Positions 7,914 to 15,598 of a stretch of DNA of 64,000 nt are shown one piece after another. Origin of the DNA: Calidifontimicrobium sp035325925 (lineage in GTDB: Bacteria > Pseudomonadota > Gammaproteobacteria > Burkholderiales > Burkholderiaceae_C); the NCBI RefSeq assembly GCF_035325925.1, contig NZ_DAOKZA010000006.1, positions 44,747-108,746 on the forward strand, in the 5' to 3' direction. The notes beneath the pieces are model-generated. The model made no database searches. It was not told the origin of the DNA and saw only the letters and a list, made by a program, of their open reading frames with translations. The first letter of the stretch is position 1, and every line of letters begins with the position of its first letter. The translations under genes were made by a program, and so were the position numbers.

Positions 7914-8558
7914 ATGACCGAACGCACCCCCCTGCTGCGCCGCCACCTGCTGCGCCTGGCCGCCGGCGGGGCAGTCGTGGCGATGCCGGCGCTGTGGCCG
8001 GCGCGCCTGGTGCACGCCGCCGGCACGCTGCGCGCGACGCCGTCCCAGACCGAGGGTCCGTTCTACCCGCTCGACCTGCCCGACGACCACGACGCCGACC
8101 TGCTTCGCCACGGCGACCTCGTCACCCGCGACGGCCAGCCGGCGACGGTCGAAGGCACGGTGGTCGACCTCGACGGGCGCGCGCTGCGGGGCGCGGCGGT
8201 CGAGATCTGGCAGTGCGACGCGCACGGCGTGTACAACCACCCCGGCGACCGCGGCCGCCACGACCCGGCGTTCCAGGGTTTCGGCCGCACCACCGTCGAC
8301 GCCGACGGCCGCTGGCGCTTCCGCACGCTGCGGCCGGTGCCCTACAGCGGGCGCACGCCGCACATCCACGTCAAGGTCCGGCTCGGTCAGCGCGAGCTGC
8401 TGACGACGCAGCTGTACGTCGAGGGCGACCCGGGCAACGCGCGCGACTTCCTATGGCGGCGCCTGTCCGACGACGAGCGCGCGCTGGTCACGGTGCCGTT
8501 CCGCCCCGCGGCCGACGGCGGCGTGCGCGCAACCTTCCCGATCGTCGTGCGCGCCTGA
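7914..8558 (+). CDS. Exported intradiol ring-cleavage dioxygenase
   Basis: A protein of 214 residues. The N-terminus (LLRRHLLRLAAGGAVVAM ... HAAG) has a twin-arginine-like signal, so export is expected. The catalytic domain has SQTEGPFYP, AAVEIWQCDAHGVYNH, GFGRTTVDADGRWRFRT and VPYSGRTPHIHVKV. The two Tyr and two His in the GVYNH and PYSGRTPHIH segments are the expected Fe(III) ligands of protocatechuate 3,4-dioxygenase/catechol dioxygenase relatives. No other aromatic-degradation gene lies nearby, so the substrate is unknown. It stands 65 bases after rluA with a possible -10 (CACAAT near 7881-7886). Confidence 0.9.
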   Translation: MTERTPLLRRHLLRLAAGGAVVAMPALWPARLVHAAGTLRATPSQTEGPFYPLDLPDDHDADLLRHGDLVTRDGQPATVEGTVVDLDGRALRGAAVEIWQCDAHGVYNHPGDRGRHDPAFQGFGRTTVDADGRWRFRTLRPVPYSGRTPHIHVKVRLGQRELLTTQLYVEGDPGNARDFLWRRLSDDERALVTVPFRPAADGGVRATFPIVVRA

Positions 8559-8566
8559 TCGCGCGC

Positions 8567-9265
8567 TCAGCGCGCGGCATCCAGCAGCGGCGCGCGCAGC
8601 CGCGCCTCGAACTGCGTCGGCGCGACGTACTGCAACACCTCGCGGCCCTCGGCGTCGAGCGTGATCGCCAGCCCGCGCGCCGGGTACAGCCAGTGCTCGA
8701 GCCGCTCGCCGGTGCGCACGATCTCGTCGGGCTCACCGAAGCGCCGCCGCAGCGTCGCCGCGTCGAGTTGCGCCGACGGGATGAAGGTCAGCCCGGCCAC
8801 CGGCGCGCGCAGCGCCTCGCCGCGATCGGCCGGCGCCAGCCGGTGCCGCCACGCACCGTCGCCGCCGGCGTCGCGCTGCGGCGAGCGCTCGCGCCAGGCG
8901 CGGCGCAGCGCCAGCTCGGCGTCGGCCGCGACGATCAGCCGGCCGCTGACGAAACCCGCGGCGAACGGGTCGACCAGCGCCTCGAGCGCGCCGACCTCGT
9001 CGCCGCGCCCGACCAGCGCGACCTGCAGCGCGTCGTCGCGCGGCAGCGCGTCGGCCAGCGCGCTGCGGCCCAGCGTCAGCCCGAACACGCGCGTCGCGTC
9101 GTCGTCGACGCGCTCGATCTGCCAGGGCGGTGCCCCGCCGGCCGCCGCCGGGGCCTCGCCGCCGCGCGTCCACAGCAGCCACAGCGACGGCACGAAGGCG
9201 ATGACGACGATCGCCACGCCGGCGGCCAGCGCGAGCATCCACGGTCGGGTCCACAGCGCGTGCAT
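8567..9265 (-). CDS. Membrane-anchored protein of unknown function
   Basis: A protein of 232 residues. One transmembrane segment near the N-terminus (LALAAGVAIVVIAFVPSLWL, residues ~11-30) is followed by a soluble, probably periplasmic domain of about 190 residues. Visible features are RVFGLTLGRSALADALP, LTFIPSAQLDAATLRRRFG and WLYPARGLAITLD. I do not recognise a named domain, though a repeated 'RFGEPDE...E...WLYPARGLAIT' pattern resembles outer-membrane assembly or lipoprotein-like folds with weak support. The -10-like CAGAAT ends six bases before the ATG. It is divergent from the SDR gene with start codons only 38 bases apart. Confidence 0.75.
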   Translation of the reverse strand: MHALWTRPWMLALAAGVAIVVIAFVPSLWLLWTRGGEAPAAAGGAPPWQIERVDDDATRVFGLTLGRSALADALPRDDALQVALVGRGDEVGALEALVDPFAAGFVSGRLIVAADAELALRRAWRERSPQRDAGGDGAWRHRLAPADRGEALRAPVAGLTFIPSAQLDAATLRRRFGEPDEIVRTGERLEHWLYPARGLAITLDAEGREVLQYVAPTQFEARLRAPLLDAAR

Positions 9266-9271
9266 CGGCGC

Positions 9272-9297
9272 ATTCTGACCGCGCCCGGCGCTATGCT
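9272..9297. promoter_or_regulatory. Divergent leaderless promoter pair
   Basis: Minus strand: CAGAAT (9277-9272) ends six bases before ATG 9265. Plus strand: TATGCT (9292-9297) ends six bases before ATG 9304. Only 38 bases separate the two start codons, leaving no room for untranslated leaders of normal length. Confidence 0.5.
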
Positions 9298-9303
9298 GCG
9301 CGC

Positions 9304-10053
9304 ATGCCGAACCACCTGACGCTGATCACCGGCGCCTCGCGCGGACTGGGCCGTGCGATGGCCGTGCAACGCCTGCGCGAAGGTCACCACGTGCTGACGC
9401 TGGCGCGCCGCCCCGACGCCGCGCTCGCCGCGCCCGACGGTGGCCTGCTCGAGCAGTGGAGCGTCGACCTTGGCGACCCGCTCGATGCGGCGCGCCGGCT
9501 CGAACACTGGCTGGGCGCGCTCGACGCGCACCGCTTCGCCAGCGCGACGCTCATCAACAATGCCGCGCTGCTGACACCGCCCGGGCCGATCGGCGCCGCC
9601 GACGCCGCCGCGCTGTCGGCGGCGCTGCGCGTGGGACTCGAAGCCCCGGTGCTGCTGACGCGCGCCTTCGTGCATGCCACCGACGGCTGGGCCGCGCAGC
9701 GCAAGGTGCTGAACGTCTCGTCGGGGCTGGGGCGATTCGCGATGGCCGGCAGCGCACCGTACTGCGCGGTCAAGGCCGGGCTCGACCACTTCAGCCGCGC
9801 GCTGGCGCTCGACGAGGCGCTCAAGGCGAACGGCGCGCGCGTGGTGTCGCTCGCGCCGGGGGTCATCGACACCGACATGCAGGTGCAGTTGCGCGGCGCC
9901 GACCCCGGCGTCTTCCCCGACCGCGAGCGCTTCGCGCAGCTCAAGGCGGGCGGACAGCTCGCCAGCCCCGAGGCGGCGGCGGCGCGGGTGCTGGCCTGGC
10001 TCGACCGCGCCGACTTCGGCGCGCAGCCCGTGGCCGACGTGCGCGACGCATGA
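9304..10053 (+). CDS. Short-chain dehydrogenase/reductase (sepiapterin-reductase-like)
   Basis: A protein of 249 residues with a Rossmann fold: ITGASRGLGRAMA for NADP(H), INNAAL, catalytic NVSSG Ser, and YCAVK as the Tyr-x-x-x-Lys pair, then SLAPGVIDTDM. The pattern fits classical SDRs of the sepiapterin/benzil reductase type; the physiological substrate is unknown. It overlaps the following enoyl-CoA hydratase gene by four bases (ATGA), so the two form an operon. Confidence 0.92.
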   Translation: MPNHLTLITGASRGLGRAMAVQRLREGHHVLTLARRPDAALAAPDGGLLEQWSVDLGDPLDAARRLEHWLGALDAHRFASATLINNAALLTPPGPIGAADAAALSAALRVGLEAPVLLTRAFVHATDGWAAQRKVLNVSSGLGRFAMAGSAPYCAVKAGLDHFSRALALDEALKANGARVVSLAPGVIDTDMQVQLRGADPGVFPDRERFAQLKAGGQLASPEAAAARVLAWLDRADFGAQPVADVRDA

Positions 10054-10838
10054 GCCCAAGCGACGGCCTCGTGCTGACCGAGGTCGACCCGGCGGGCCAC
10101 GCGCTGCTCACGCTGAACCGGCCGCAGGCCCTCAACGCGCTGTCGCGTGCGCTGATGACCGCGCTCGCCGACGCCGTCGACCGGCTCGCCGCCGACCCGG
10201 CGGTGCGCGTGCTGATCGTCACCGGCGCCGGGCGCGCGTTCTGCGCCGGGCTCGACCTGAAGGAGCTCGGCCGCGGAGACGCCGCACTCGGCGAGGGCGA
10301 GACGGGCATCGCGCCGCGCGATCCGGTGGCCGCGATCGGCCGCTTCGCCGGGCCGGTGATCGGCGCCGTCAACGGCGTCGCGGTCACCGGCGGCTTCGAG
10401 CTGGCGCTGGCCTGCGACGTGCTGCTCGCGTCGACCGAGGCGCGCTTCGCCGACACGCACGCGCGCATCGGCATCGCCCCCGGCTGGGGCCTGTCGCAGC
10501 GGCTCGCCCGCGCGATCGGCCCGTACCGCGCGCACGAGCTGAGCCTGAGCGGGCGCTGGCTCGGCGCCGCAGAAGCCGACGCCTGGGGCCTGGTCAATCG
10601 CGTCGTGCCGCCCGAACGCCTGCTCGACGAGGCGCGCGCGCTGGCGCGCGAGATGCTCGGCGCTGCGCCCGGCATGCTCGAGACCTACAAGGCGACGATG
10701 CGCGACGGCTACGCGCTGGCCTTCGGCGACGCGATGGCGCTCGAGCGCGAACGGGCCCGCGCGCACAACCGGCAGCTCGAGGCCGCGGCGATCGAGGCCC
10801 GGCGCGACGCGGTGCGCGCGCGCAACCGCAGCGGCTGA
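10050..10838 (+). CDS. Enoyl-CoA hydratase/isomerase family protein
   Basis: A protein of 262 residues with the crotonase fold: LNRPQALNALSRALM, RAFCAGLDLKEL (oxyanion hole), AVNGVAVTGGFELALACDVLLAS (second oxyanion Gly and catalytic Glu region), RFADTHARIGIAPGWGLSQRL. It is probably a 2-enoyl-CoA hydratase of fatty-acid or aromatic-side-chain catabolism. The start ATG at 10050 overlaps the SDR stop. It is convergent with the YbdK-type gene; the 12-base gap forms a hairpin with both stop codons. Confidence 0.92.
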   Translation: MSPSDGLVLTEVDPAGHALLTLNRPQALNALSRALMTALADAVDRLAADPAVRVLIVTGAGRAFCAGLDLKELGRGDAALGEGETGIAPRDPVAAIGRFAGPVIGAVNGVAVTGGFELALACDVLLASTEARFADTHARIGIAPGWGLSQRLARAIGPYRAHELSLSGRWLGAAEADAWGLVNRVVPPERLLDEARALAREMLGAAPGMLETYKATMRDGYALAFGDAMALERERARAHNRQLEAAAIEARRDAVRARNRSG

Positions 10839-10853
10839 GCGGAGTCTCGCTCA
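10836..10853. terminator. Small hairpin joining two convergent stop codons
   Basis: TGAGCG (10836-10841) and CGCTCA (10848-10853) are complementary arms around six bases. Each arm contains the TGA stop of one of the convergent genes. There is no T run, so termination strength is uncertain. Confidence 0.35.
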
Positions 10854-11972
10854 GCGCCCCTCGAAACGCAGGCACTGCCGGCGCACCAGCTCGGGCAGGT
10901 ACTGCTCCTGCGCCTGCACCTGGCGCAGCCAGCCGGCGTCGGTGCCGTGGTCGCTGGCGAGCTGCTCGCGGATCAGCGCCAGCCCGCGCTCGGCGCGCAG
11001 CTCGATGGCGTGCATCTCGACGTCGCGCAGCGTCTGCGCGATCAGCGCGCGCAGCGTCTGGTGCTCGGCGGTGTGCGGGTCGACGACCTCGCCGTCGAGG
11101 CCGAAGCGGCAGGCCTGGAAACGGTTGTAGGTGTAGGCCAGGTAGTCGTCCTCGTGCGGCTCGAACGGGCGCTCGAGCAACAGCCAGCGCGCGATGCACT
11201 GCAGGTACACCGCGATCGCCGCGGCCTTCTCGACGGTCAACGGCGTGTCCATCACGCGCACCTCGATCGTGCCGAACTCGGGCTTCGGTCGGATGTCCCA
11301 GTAGAAGTCCTTCATCGACTCGATGACGCCGGTGTGCGTCATCTTCTCGAAGTACGCCTTGAACGCGTCCCAGGTCAGCGCGAACGGCGCGCGGCCCGAC
11401 ATCGGGAACGCGAACACCGAGTTCAACCGCGCCGACTGGAAGCCGGTGTCCGAGCCCTGCACGTACGGGGACGACGCCGACAGCGCGATCACGTGCGGCA
11501 CGAAGCGGCACATCGCGTGCAGCAGCCACAGCGCCTGGTCGGGGCTCGGGCAGCCGATGTGCACGTGCTGGCCGAACACCGTGAACTGCTTCGACAGGTA
11601 CCCGTACAGCTGCGACACGTGGTGAAAACGCGGCGTGTCGTAGATGCGGCGCTTGCTCCAGTCCTGGAACGCGTGCGTGCCGCCGCCAGCCAGGCGCAGG
11701 TTCTGCCGCTCGGCGCACTGCACCAGCACGTCGCGCACCTCGTGCAGCTGCTCGATGACGTCGGCGTGGCGCTCGCACACGCCGGTCGACAGCTCGATCA
11801 TGCTGCTGGTGATCTCCGGCTTGACGTCGGCGGCCATCTTGTGCCGCGCGACCAGGCGCAGCAGGTCGGCGGCGCCCGGCGTGAGGTCGTAGTCGTGGCG
11901 GTTGACGATCTGCAGCTCGAGCTCGACGCCGAGCGTGAACGCCTTCGAGGCCGCGAACTCGCCCAGGCTCAT
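10851..11972 (-). CDS. YbdK-type carboxylate-amine ligase (GCS2 family)
   Basis: A protein of 373 residues. TLGVELELQIVNRHDYDL opens the glutamate-cysteine ligase family 2 fold. VKPEITSSMIELSTGVC, GTHAFQDW, GQHVHIGCPSPDQAL and WDIRPKPEFGTIEVRVMDTPL are typical of YbdK proteins, which make gamma-glutamyl amides, including weak gamma-glutamylcysteine synthesis. Its ATG overlaps the stop of the antiporter gene by four bases (ATGA), so it is translated from the antiporter mRNA. It may supply a thiol linked to antiporter gating, by analogy with glutathione-gated Kef systems; this is inference. Confidence 0.92.
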   Translation of the reverse strand: MSLGEFAASKAFTLGVELELQIVNRHDYDLTPGAADLLRLVARHKMAADVKPEITSSMIELSTGVCERHADVIEQLHEVRDVLVQCAERQNLRLAGGGTHAFQDWSKRRIYDTPRFHHVSQLYGYLSKQFTVFGQHVHIGCPSPDQALWLLHAMCRFVPHVIALSASSPYVQGSDTGFQSARLNSVFAFPMSGRAPFALTWDAFKAYFEKMTHTGVIESMKDFYWDIRPKPEFGTIEVRVMDTPLTVEKAAAIAVYLQCIARWLLLERPFEPHEDDYLAYTYNRFQACRFGLDGEVVDPHTAEHQTLRALIAQTLRDVEMHAIELRAERGLALIREQLASDHGTDAGWLRQVQAQEQYLPELVRRQCLRFEGR

Positions 11973-13219
11973 CGGCTGCCCTCGGCGATGCGTGCCGACA
12001 CGGTGCCCTCGGGCGCGTCGAGCTCGCCGGCGAAGCGCAACGCGTACAGCAGCACCAGCGGCGACACCAGCTCGACCAGCGCCAGGCTGGTCAGCAGCAC
12101 CGGCATCAGCGGCGCGGCCGCCTCGGGGTGCGTCGCGCCGAAGTCGATGGCCAGCACCCAGGCGGTGGCCGACATCGGCAGCAGGCACGCGCCCAGGCTG
12201 GCCGCCTGGCGCCACGCCAGCCCGCTGGGCCGCGCCAGCGCGAACACCGCCGCCGCCTTGGCCAGCCAGCGCACCGCGACCAGCGCCGCGGCGATGCCGA
12301 ACGCCTTCGGGAAGTCCAGCGGCGACCACGCCGAGCTGACGGCGACGAACAGCGCCAACACCAACACGCCGCCGGCGCTGCCGAAGTGGCGCGGCCACAC
12401 CCAGGGCCGATCGCTTCGGTTGCGCAGCCACAGCCCGGCCAGCAGTGGCACCAACAGCGTCGACAGCGACAGCGCCTTGGCGATCACGATGGCCAGCAGC
12501 ACGAAGCCCAACAGCAGCATCACCGCGTTCTCGTTGCGCAGGTCCAGCCGGCGCGCGATCAGCGCGATCACCGACCCGAGCGCGACGCCGAGCAGGAACG
12601 AGCCGGCGAACGAGATCGTCACGGCCGGCAGCGCGGCCTGCCAGGTGTCGGGACGGCTGAGCAGCAGCCCGGCCGACAGCGCCTTGATCGCGAGCACCGC
12701 GAACAGCGTGTTCAGCGCGGTCAACGCCATCAGCCGTTCCGTGACCTGGCCGGCGGCACCGCACTCGCCGACCACGCGCTGCACCACCGCCGGCGAGACG
12801 CTCATCGCGATCAGCGCCAGCACCGCAGCCGTCTGCGGGTCGAGTCCGAAGGCGCGCGCCGCCGCGTACACCGCCACCGCCGACAGCACCGACTCGGCGA
12901 CGCTGGTCGCCAGCAGCCACGGGTTGCGCACCAGCCAGCGCAGGTTCAGCCGCGTGCCCGCCTCGAACAGCAGCAGCGCCAGCGCGACGTCGACGACCAG
13001 CCGCACCGCCGGACGTGCCGGGTCGGCGCTGGCGCCGGCCAGCGCGAGCACCGCGCCGACAACGACGTAGCCCATCAGCCGCGGCCAGCGCAGCGCGCGC
13101 CACACGACCTCGCCGAGCAGCGCGGCGGCGACCAGCAGCAGCGTCGCCCCGAGCAGCGTGTCCGGGCCGATCGCCCAGGCGCCGCCGGCCAGCGACCACA
13201 GCGTGTCGGCGGGATTCAT
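11969..13219 (-). CDS. CPA2-family cation:proton antiporter
   Basis: A protein of 416 residues with about 12 hydrophobic segments: LLLVAAALLGEVVWRALRWP, VGYVVVGAVLA-like helix 2, VDVALALLLFEAGTRLNLRWL (the LLFEAG motif), then the core domain to LLYALRF. The Na+/H+ exchanger domain fills the chain; there is no C-terminal TrkA-N domain as in KefB/KefC. It therefore resembles the short RosB/GerN type. It heads an operon with the YbdK-type ligase (4-base overlap). Substrate is K+ or Na+, undetermined. Confidence 0.9.
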   Translation of the reverse strand: MNPADTLWSLAGGAWAIGPDTLLGATLLLVAAALLGEVVWRALRWPRLMGYVVVGAVLALAGASADPARPAVRLVVDVALALLLFEAGTRLNLRWLVRNPWLLATSVAESVLSAVAVYAAARAFGLDPQTAAVLALIAMSVSPAVVQRVVGECGAAGQVTERLMALTALNTLFAVLAIKALSAGLLLSRPDTWQAALPAVTISFAGSFLLGVALGSVIALIARRLDLRNENAVMLLLGFVLLAIVIAKALSLSTLLVPLLAGLWLRNRSDRPWVWPRHFGSAGGVLVLALFVAVSSAWSPLDFPKAFGIAAALVAVRWLAKAAAVFALARPSGLAWRQAASLGACLLPMSATAWVLAIDFGATHPEAAAPLMPVLLTSLALVELVSPLVLLYALRFAGELDAPEGTVSARIAEGSR

Positions 13220-13431
13220 GCGCGCGTCTCGCAGGTGCGACGGGTCATCGGGGCATCGTGGAGGTCAGCCGGGCCTGGGCCCGGCGGCGGGGTCGCAACC
13301 ATACACTGCGCCGCGCCACCGGCATCGCTGCCGCCGCGGCGCATGCGGCGAACGGCCTCGATGAGCCTACCCGATGCGACGCGCCCCGAGATCAGGGTCT
13401 GTGCCCAGGAACTTCGCGCTGCGCGGCGCGA
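13220..13431. other. Intergenic region between antiporter and S10 peptidase genes
   Basis: About 210 bases holding the upstream region of the antiporter operon and the end of the peptidase gene. An ATACACTGCG stretch near 13302 and a purine-rich GGAG patch (13260) are the only recognisable features; no gene, repeat or clear terminator is seen. Confidence 0.4.
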
Positions 13432-14985
13432 TCACGCGCGCGCCAGGACGGTCTCGACCCAGTCCGCGAGGTCGGTGGCGAGCCGGCGCAGGTCGGCTTC
13501 GCGCGTGTACATCATGTGGCCGGCGTCGTAGTAGCGGTGCGTGACGCGCGCGCGCACCTCGGGCGGCACGTCGAGCTGCGCCAGCGACCAGTCGCTGGCG
13601 CTGTACGGCGTGCCCAGGTCGTAGCGCCCGCTGGCCACCAGCACCCGCAGGTGCGGCTGGCGGCGCAGTGCGCGCGACAGGTCGTCGCTGGTGCTGGCGA
13701 AGGCGTTGCCGCGCTGCGGCTCGCCGCCCTCGCCTTTGCGGTTCCAGTCCCACCGACGGTGTGCATCGAGCGACAGCACCTCGTAGCGCTGGCCCGCCTG
13801 CGCGCCCTCGTGCAAGCCCAGCCCCTCGGTGAAGTAACGCAGCGCGGCGCTGGTGTACGGCGCGGCGATCGCATCGATGCCGGGATCGAACTCCCAGTCG
13901 GTGCGCTGGCGCGCGGCCATCGGCCCGGTCGAGCGCGACTCGAGCCGTCCGACGATGCGCCCCTGGTCGCGCAGCAGTTCGACGAAGAAAGTCTCGTCGT
14001 CGATGCGCAGGTTGCGCCGCTCGACCAGCCCGCGCGGCAGCCCGGTGAGTTCGGCCAGCCGCCGCACGACGCGAGAACGCCGCGCGCCGTCGAGCCGGGC
14101 GCCGGCGTGCAGCGCGGCCAGGTAGTCGTCGGCGACGAAGGCCTCGGCGGCAGCGCGCGCCGCGTCGCTCGACGCACCCGGCGTCCCCTTGAGCCTGCCG
14201 TGGTACTGGGCCGTGTTGGCGAACGCCGGCAGGAACAGCGCGTACGGCAGGTCGTTGCGCGGCGCGAACACCAGCGCCTGCAGGTCCATCGCACACGACA
14301 CCAGCACCAGCCCGGCGAGCGCGACGCCGGCGTCCAGCAGCCTGTCAGCCAGCGCCGCGGCGCGCGTCGTGCCGTAGCTCTCCGCGGCGACGAACACCGG
14401 TGCGCCCCAGCGCCGGTGGCGCGTGAGCCAGCCCTCGATCACGTCGGCGATCGCCGCGGCGTCGCCGTCGACGCTCAGATGCTTCTTGCGCGTGTCGTCA
14501 TCGACGCTGATCGACCAGCCGGTGTGCGGCGGATCGACGAACACCAGGTCGAAGTGGCGCAGCCAGGTCAGCGGGTTGTCGCTGACCTCGAACGGCGGCA
14601 GCGGCATGCGGGCGTCGTCGGGCACGACGACGCGCTTCGGACCGAGCGCACCGAGGTGCAGCCAGATCGACGCCGATCCGGGGCCGCCGTTGAATGCGAA
14701 GCACACCGGCCGCAGCGCGTCGTCGCCGACCACGTAGGCGGTGGTGAACACCGCCGCCTCGGGGTCCCCACGCCTGGCCTCGATGCCACCGGCGCGCACC
14801 GGCAGGAACTCGGCGACGCTGCGGTACTCGAGTCGTCCGGCGTCGACGGTGACGGCGCCGCTGGCAGCGACCGGCGCCTGCCCGAGGTACTTCTCGACCC
14901 GTTCGCGCTGGCGGCGGGCGGCGTCTTCGGCGTCCTTCGTGGTTGCCGGCCCGGTGGATGGGGACGGGGACGTGCTGTCGATCAT
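13432..14985 (-). CDS. Serine carboxypeptidase-like protein (peptidase S10)
   Basis: A protein of 517 residues with the S10 alpha/beta-hydrolase layout: FNGGPGSASIW oxyanion loop, AAESYGTTRAAAL with the nucleophilic Ser, ASGRYDLGTPY with the catalytic Asp, and AGHMMYTRE with the His. There is no signal peptide; the first ~35 residues are polar and Ser/Thr/Pro-rich, so a cytoplasmic location is predicted. Bacterial S10 proteins remove C-terminal residues from peptides, but many are uncharacterised. A TACACT hexamer (minus, 15022-15017) could be the -10 with a leader of about 25 bases. Confidence 0.9.
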   Translation of the reverse strand: MIDSTSPSPSTGPATTKDAEDAARRQRERVEKYLGQAPVAASGAVTVDAGRLEYRSVAEFLPVRAGGIEARRGDPEAAVFTTAYVVGDDALRPVCFAFNGGPGSASIWLHLGALGPKRVVVPDDARMPLPPFEVSDNPLTWLRHFDLVFVDPPHTGWSISVDDDTRKKHLSVDGDAAAIADVIEGWLTRHRRWGAPVFVAAESYGTTRAAALADRLLDAGVALAGLVLVSCAMDLQALVFAPRNDLPYALFLPAFANTAQYHGRLKGTPGASSDAARAAAEAFVADDYLAALHAGARLDGARRSRVVRRLAELTGLPRGLVERRNLRIDDETFFVELLRDQGRIVGRLESRSTGPMAARQRTDWEFDPGIDAIAAPYTSAALRYFTEGLGLHEGAQAGQRYEVLSLDAHRRWDWNRKGEGGEPQRGNAFASTSDDLSRALRRQPHLRVLVASGRYDLGTPYSASDWSLAQLDVPPEVRARVTHRYYDAGHMMYTREADLRRLATDLADWVETVLARA

Positions 14986-15057
14986 CGGGCGGCGTCGCGG
15001 GGGCTGCGTTCGCCCCAGTGTAGGCCCCGGTGCGACGTGCCCGGCGTGCGCGGCCAG

Positions 15058-15120
15058 GCCGGGCCGCGGGTCACGGCGGCCGCGGCTGGGCCGGGCTGCG
15101 GGTCACAGCGCCCGCGGTTG
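15058..15120 (-). repeat. Tandem 31-bp duplication across a stop codon
   Basis: Two units, 15058-15088 and 15090-15120, match at 27 of 31 positions with a 32-base period. Read on the minus strand, each encodes Gln-Pro-Arg-x-x-stop, so the 3' end of the overlapping gene, including its TGA, has been copied. The second copy lies outside the frame actually used. Confidence 0.8.
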
Positions 15121-15411
15121 CGGCGAGACGGCGTCGGCGGTCAGCGTCGCCTCGGGGTGCAGCCGCGTCGCCGTGATCTCCACCCGGTGCACCACCGCCT
15201 CGTCGGCGACCGCGCGCGGCGCGGTGACCACCACGCGATGCACCCCGGCGTCGGCCGGCAGGCGCGGCGCGGTGACGACCACGCGGTTCACTGCCCCGTC
15301 GGCGGGCGGCCGTTCGACGGCCGGCGCGCTCCCGGCATCGACGACCCATGCGGCGGCCGCGACAACGGCCAGGACGGCGGGCATCAGGCTGAGGCGGGTG
15401 GCGGCGTTCAT
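15103..15411 (-). CDS. Small secreted protein with VVVTAPR repeats
   Basis: A protein of 102 residues. A signal peptide (MNAATRLSLMPAVLAVVAAA) is followed by three imperfect repeats: VNRVVVTAPRLPADAG, VHRVVVTAPRAVADEA and VVHRVEITATRLHPEA. It ends in SPQPRAL. No family is recognised. The VVVTA core looks like the TonB-box consensus of outer-membrane receptors, but here it is repeated in a small soluble protein, so any TonB contact is speculation. GGAG before ATG 15411 supports the start. A tandem duplication spans the stop codon. Confidence 0.65.
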   Translation of the reverse strand: MNAATRLSLMPAVLAVVAAAAWVVDAGSAPAVERPPADGAVNRVVVTAPRLPADAGVHRVVVTAPRAVADEAVVHRVEITATRLHPEATLTADAVSPQPRAL

Positions 15412-15598
15412 GGCGGACTCCGGTGGGCGGTCGACGACTTCGATGAGGGCAGTGTCGTCGCCCGCGTGGCGCCTCGCCAGCGGCATGCGACCGGGCCGCC
15501 GTGCCAGGCGACGAACTGCGTCTGGTGCCGACGAAGCGTCGGGATAATCCGCCGGCCCCGTGCGCCGCCGCGGCGCCGACGCCCTCGAAGGACGCCTC

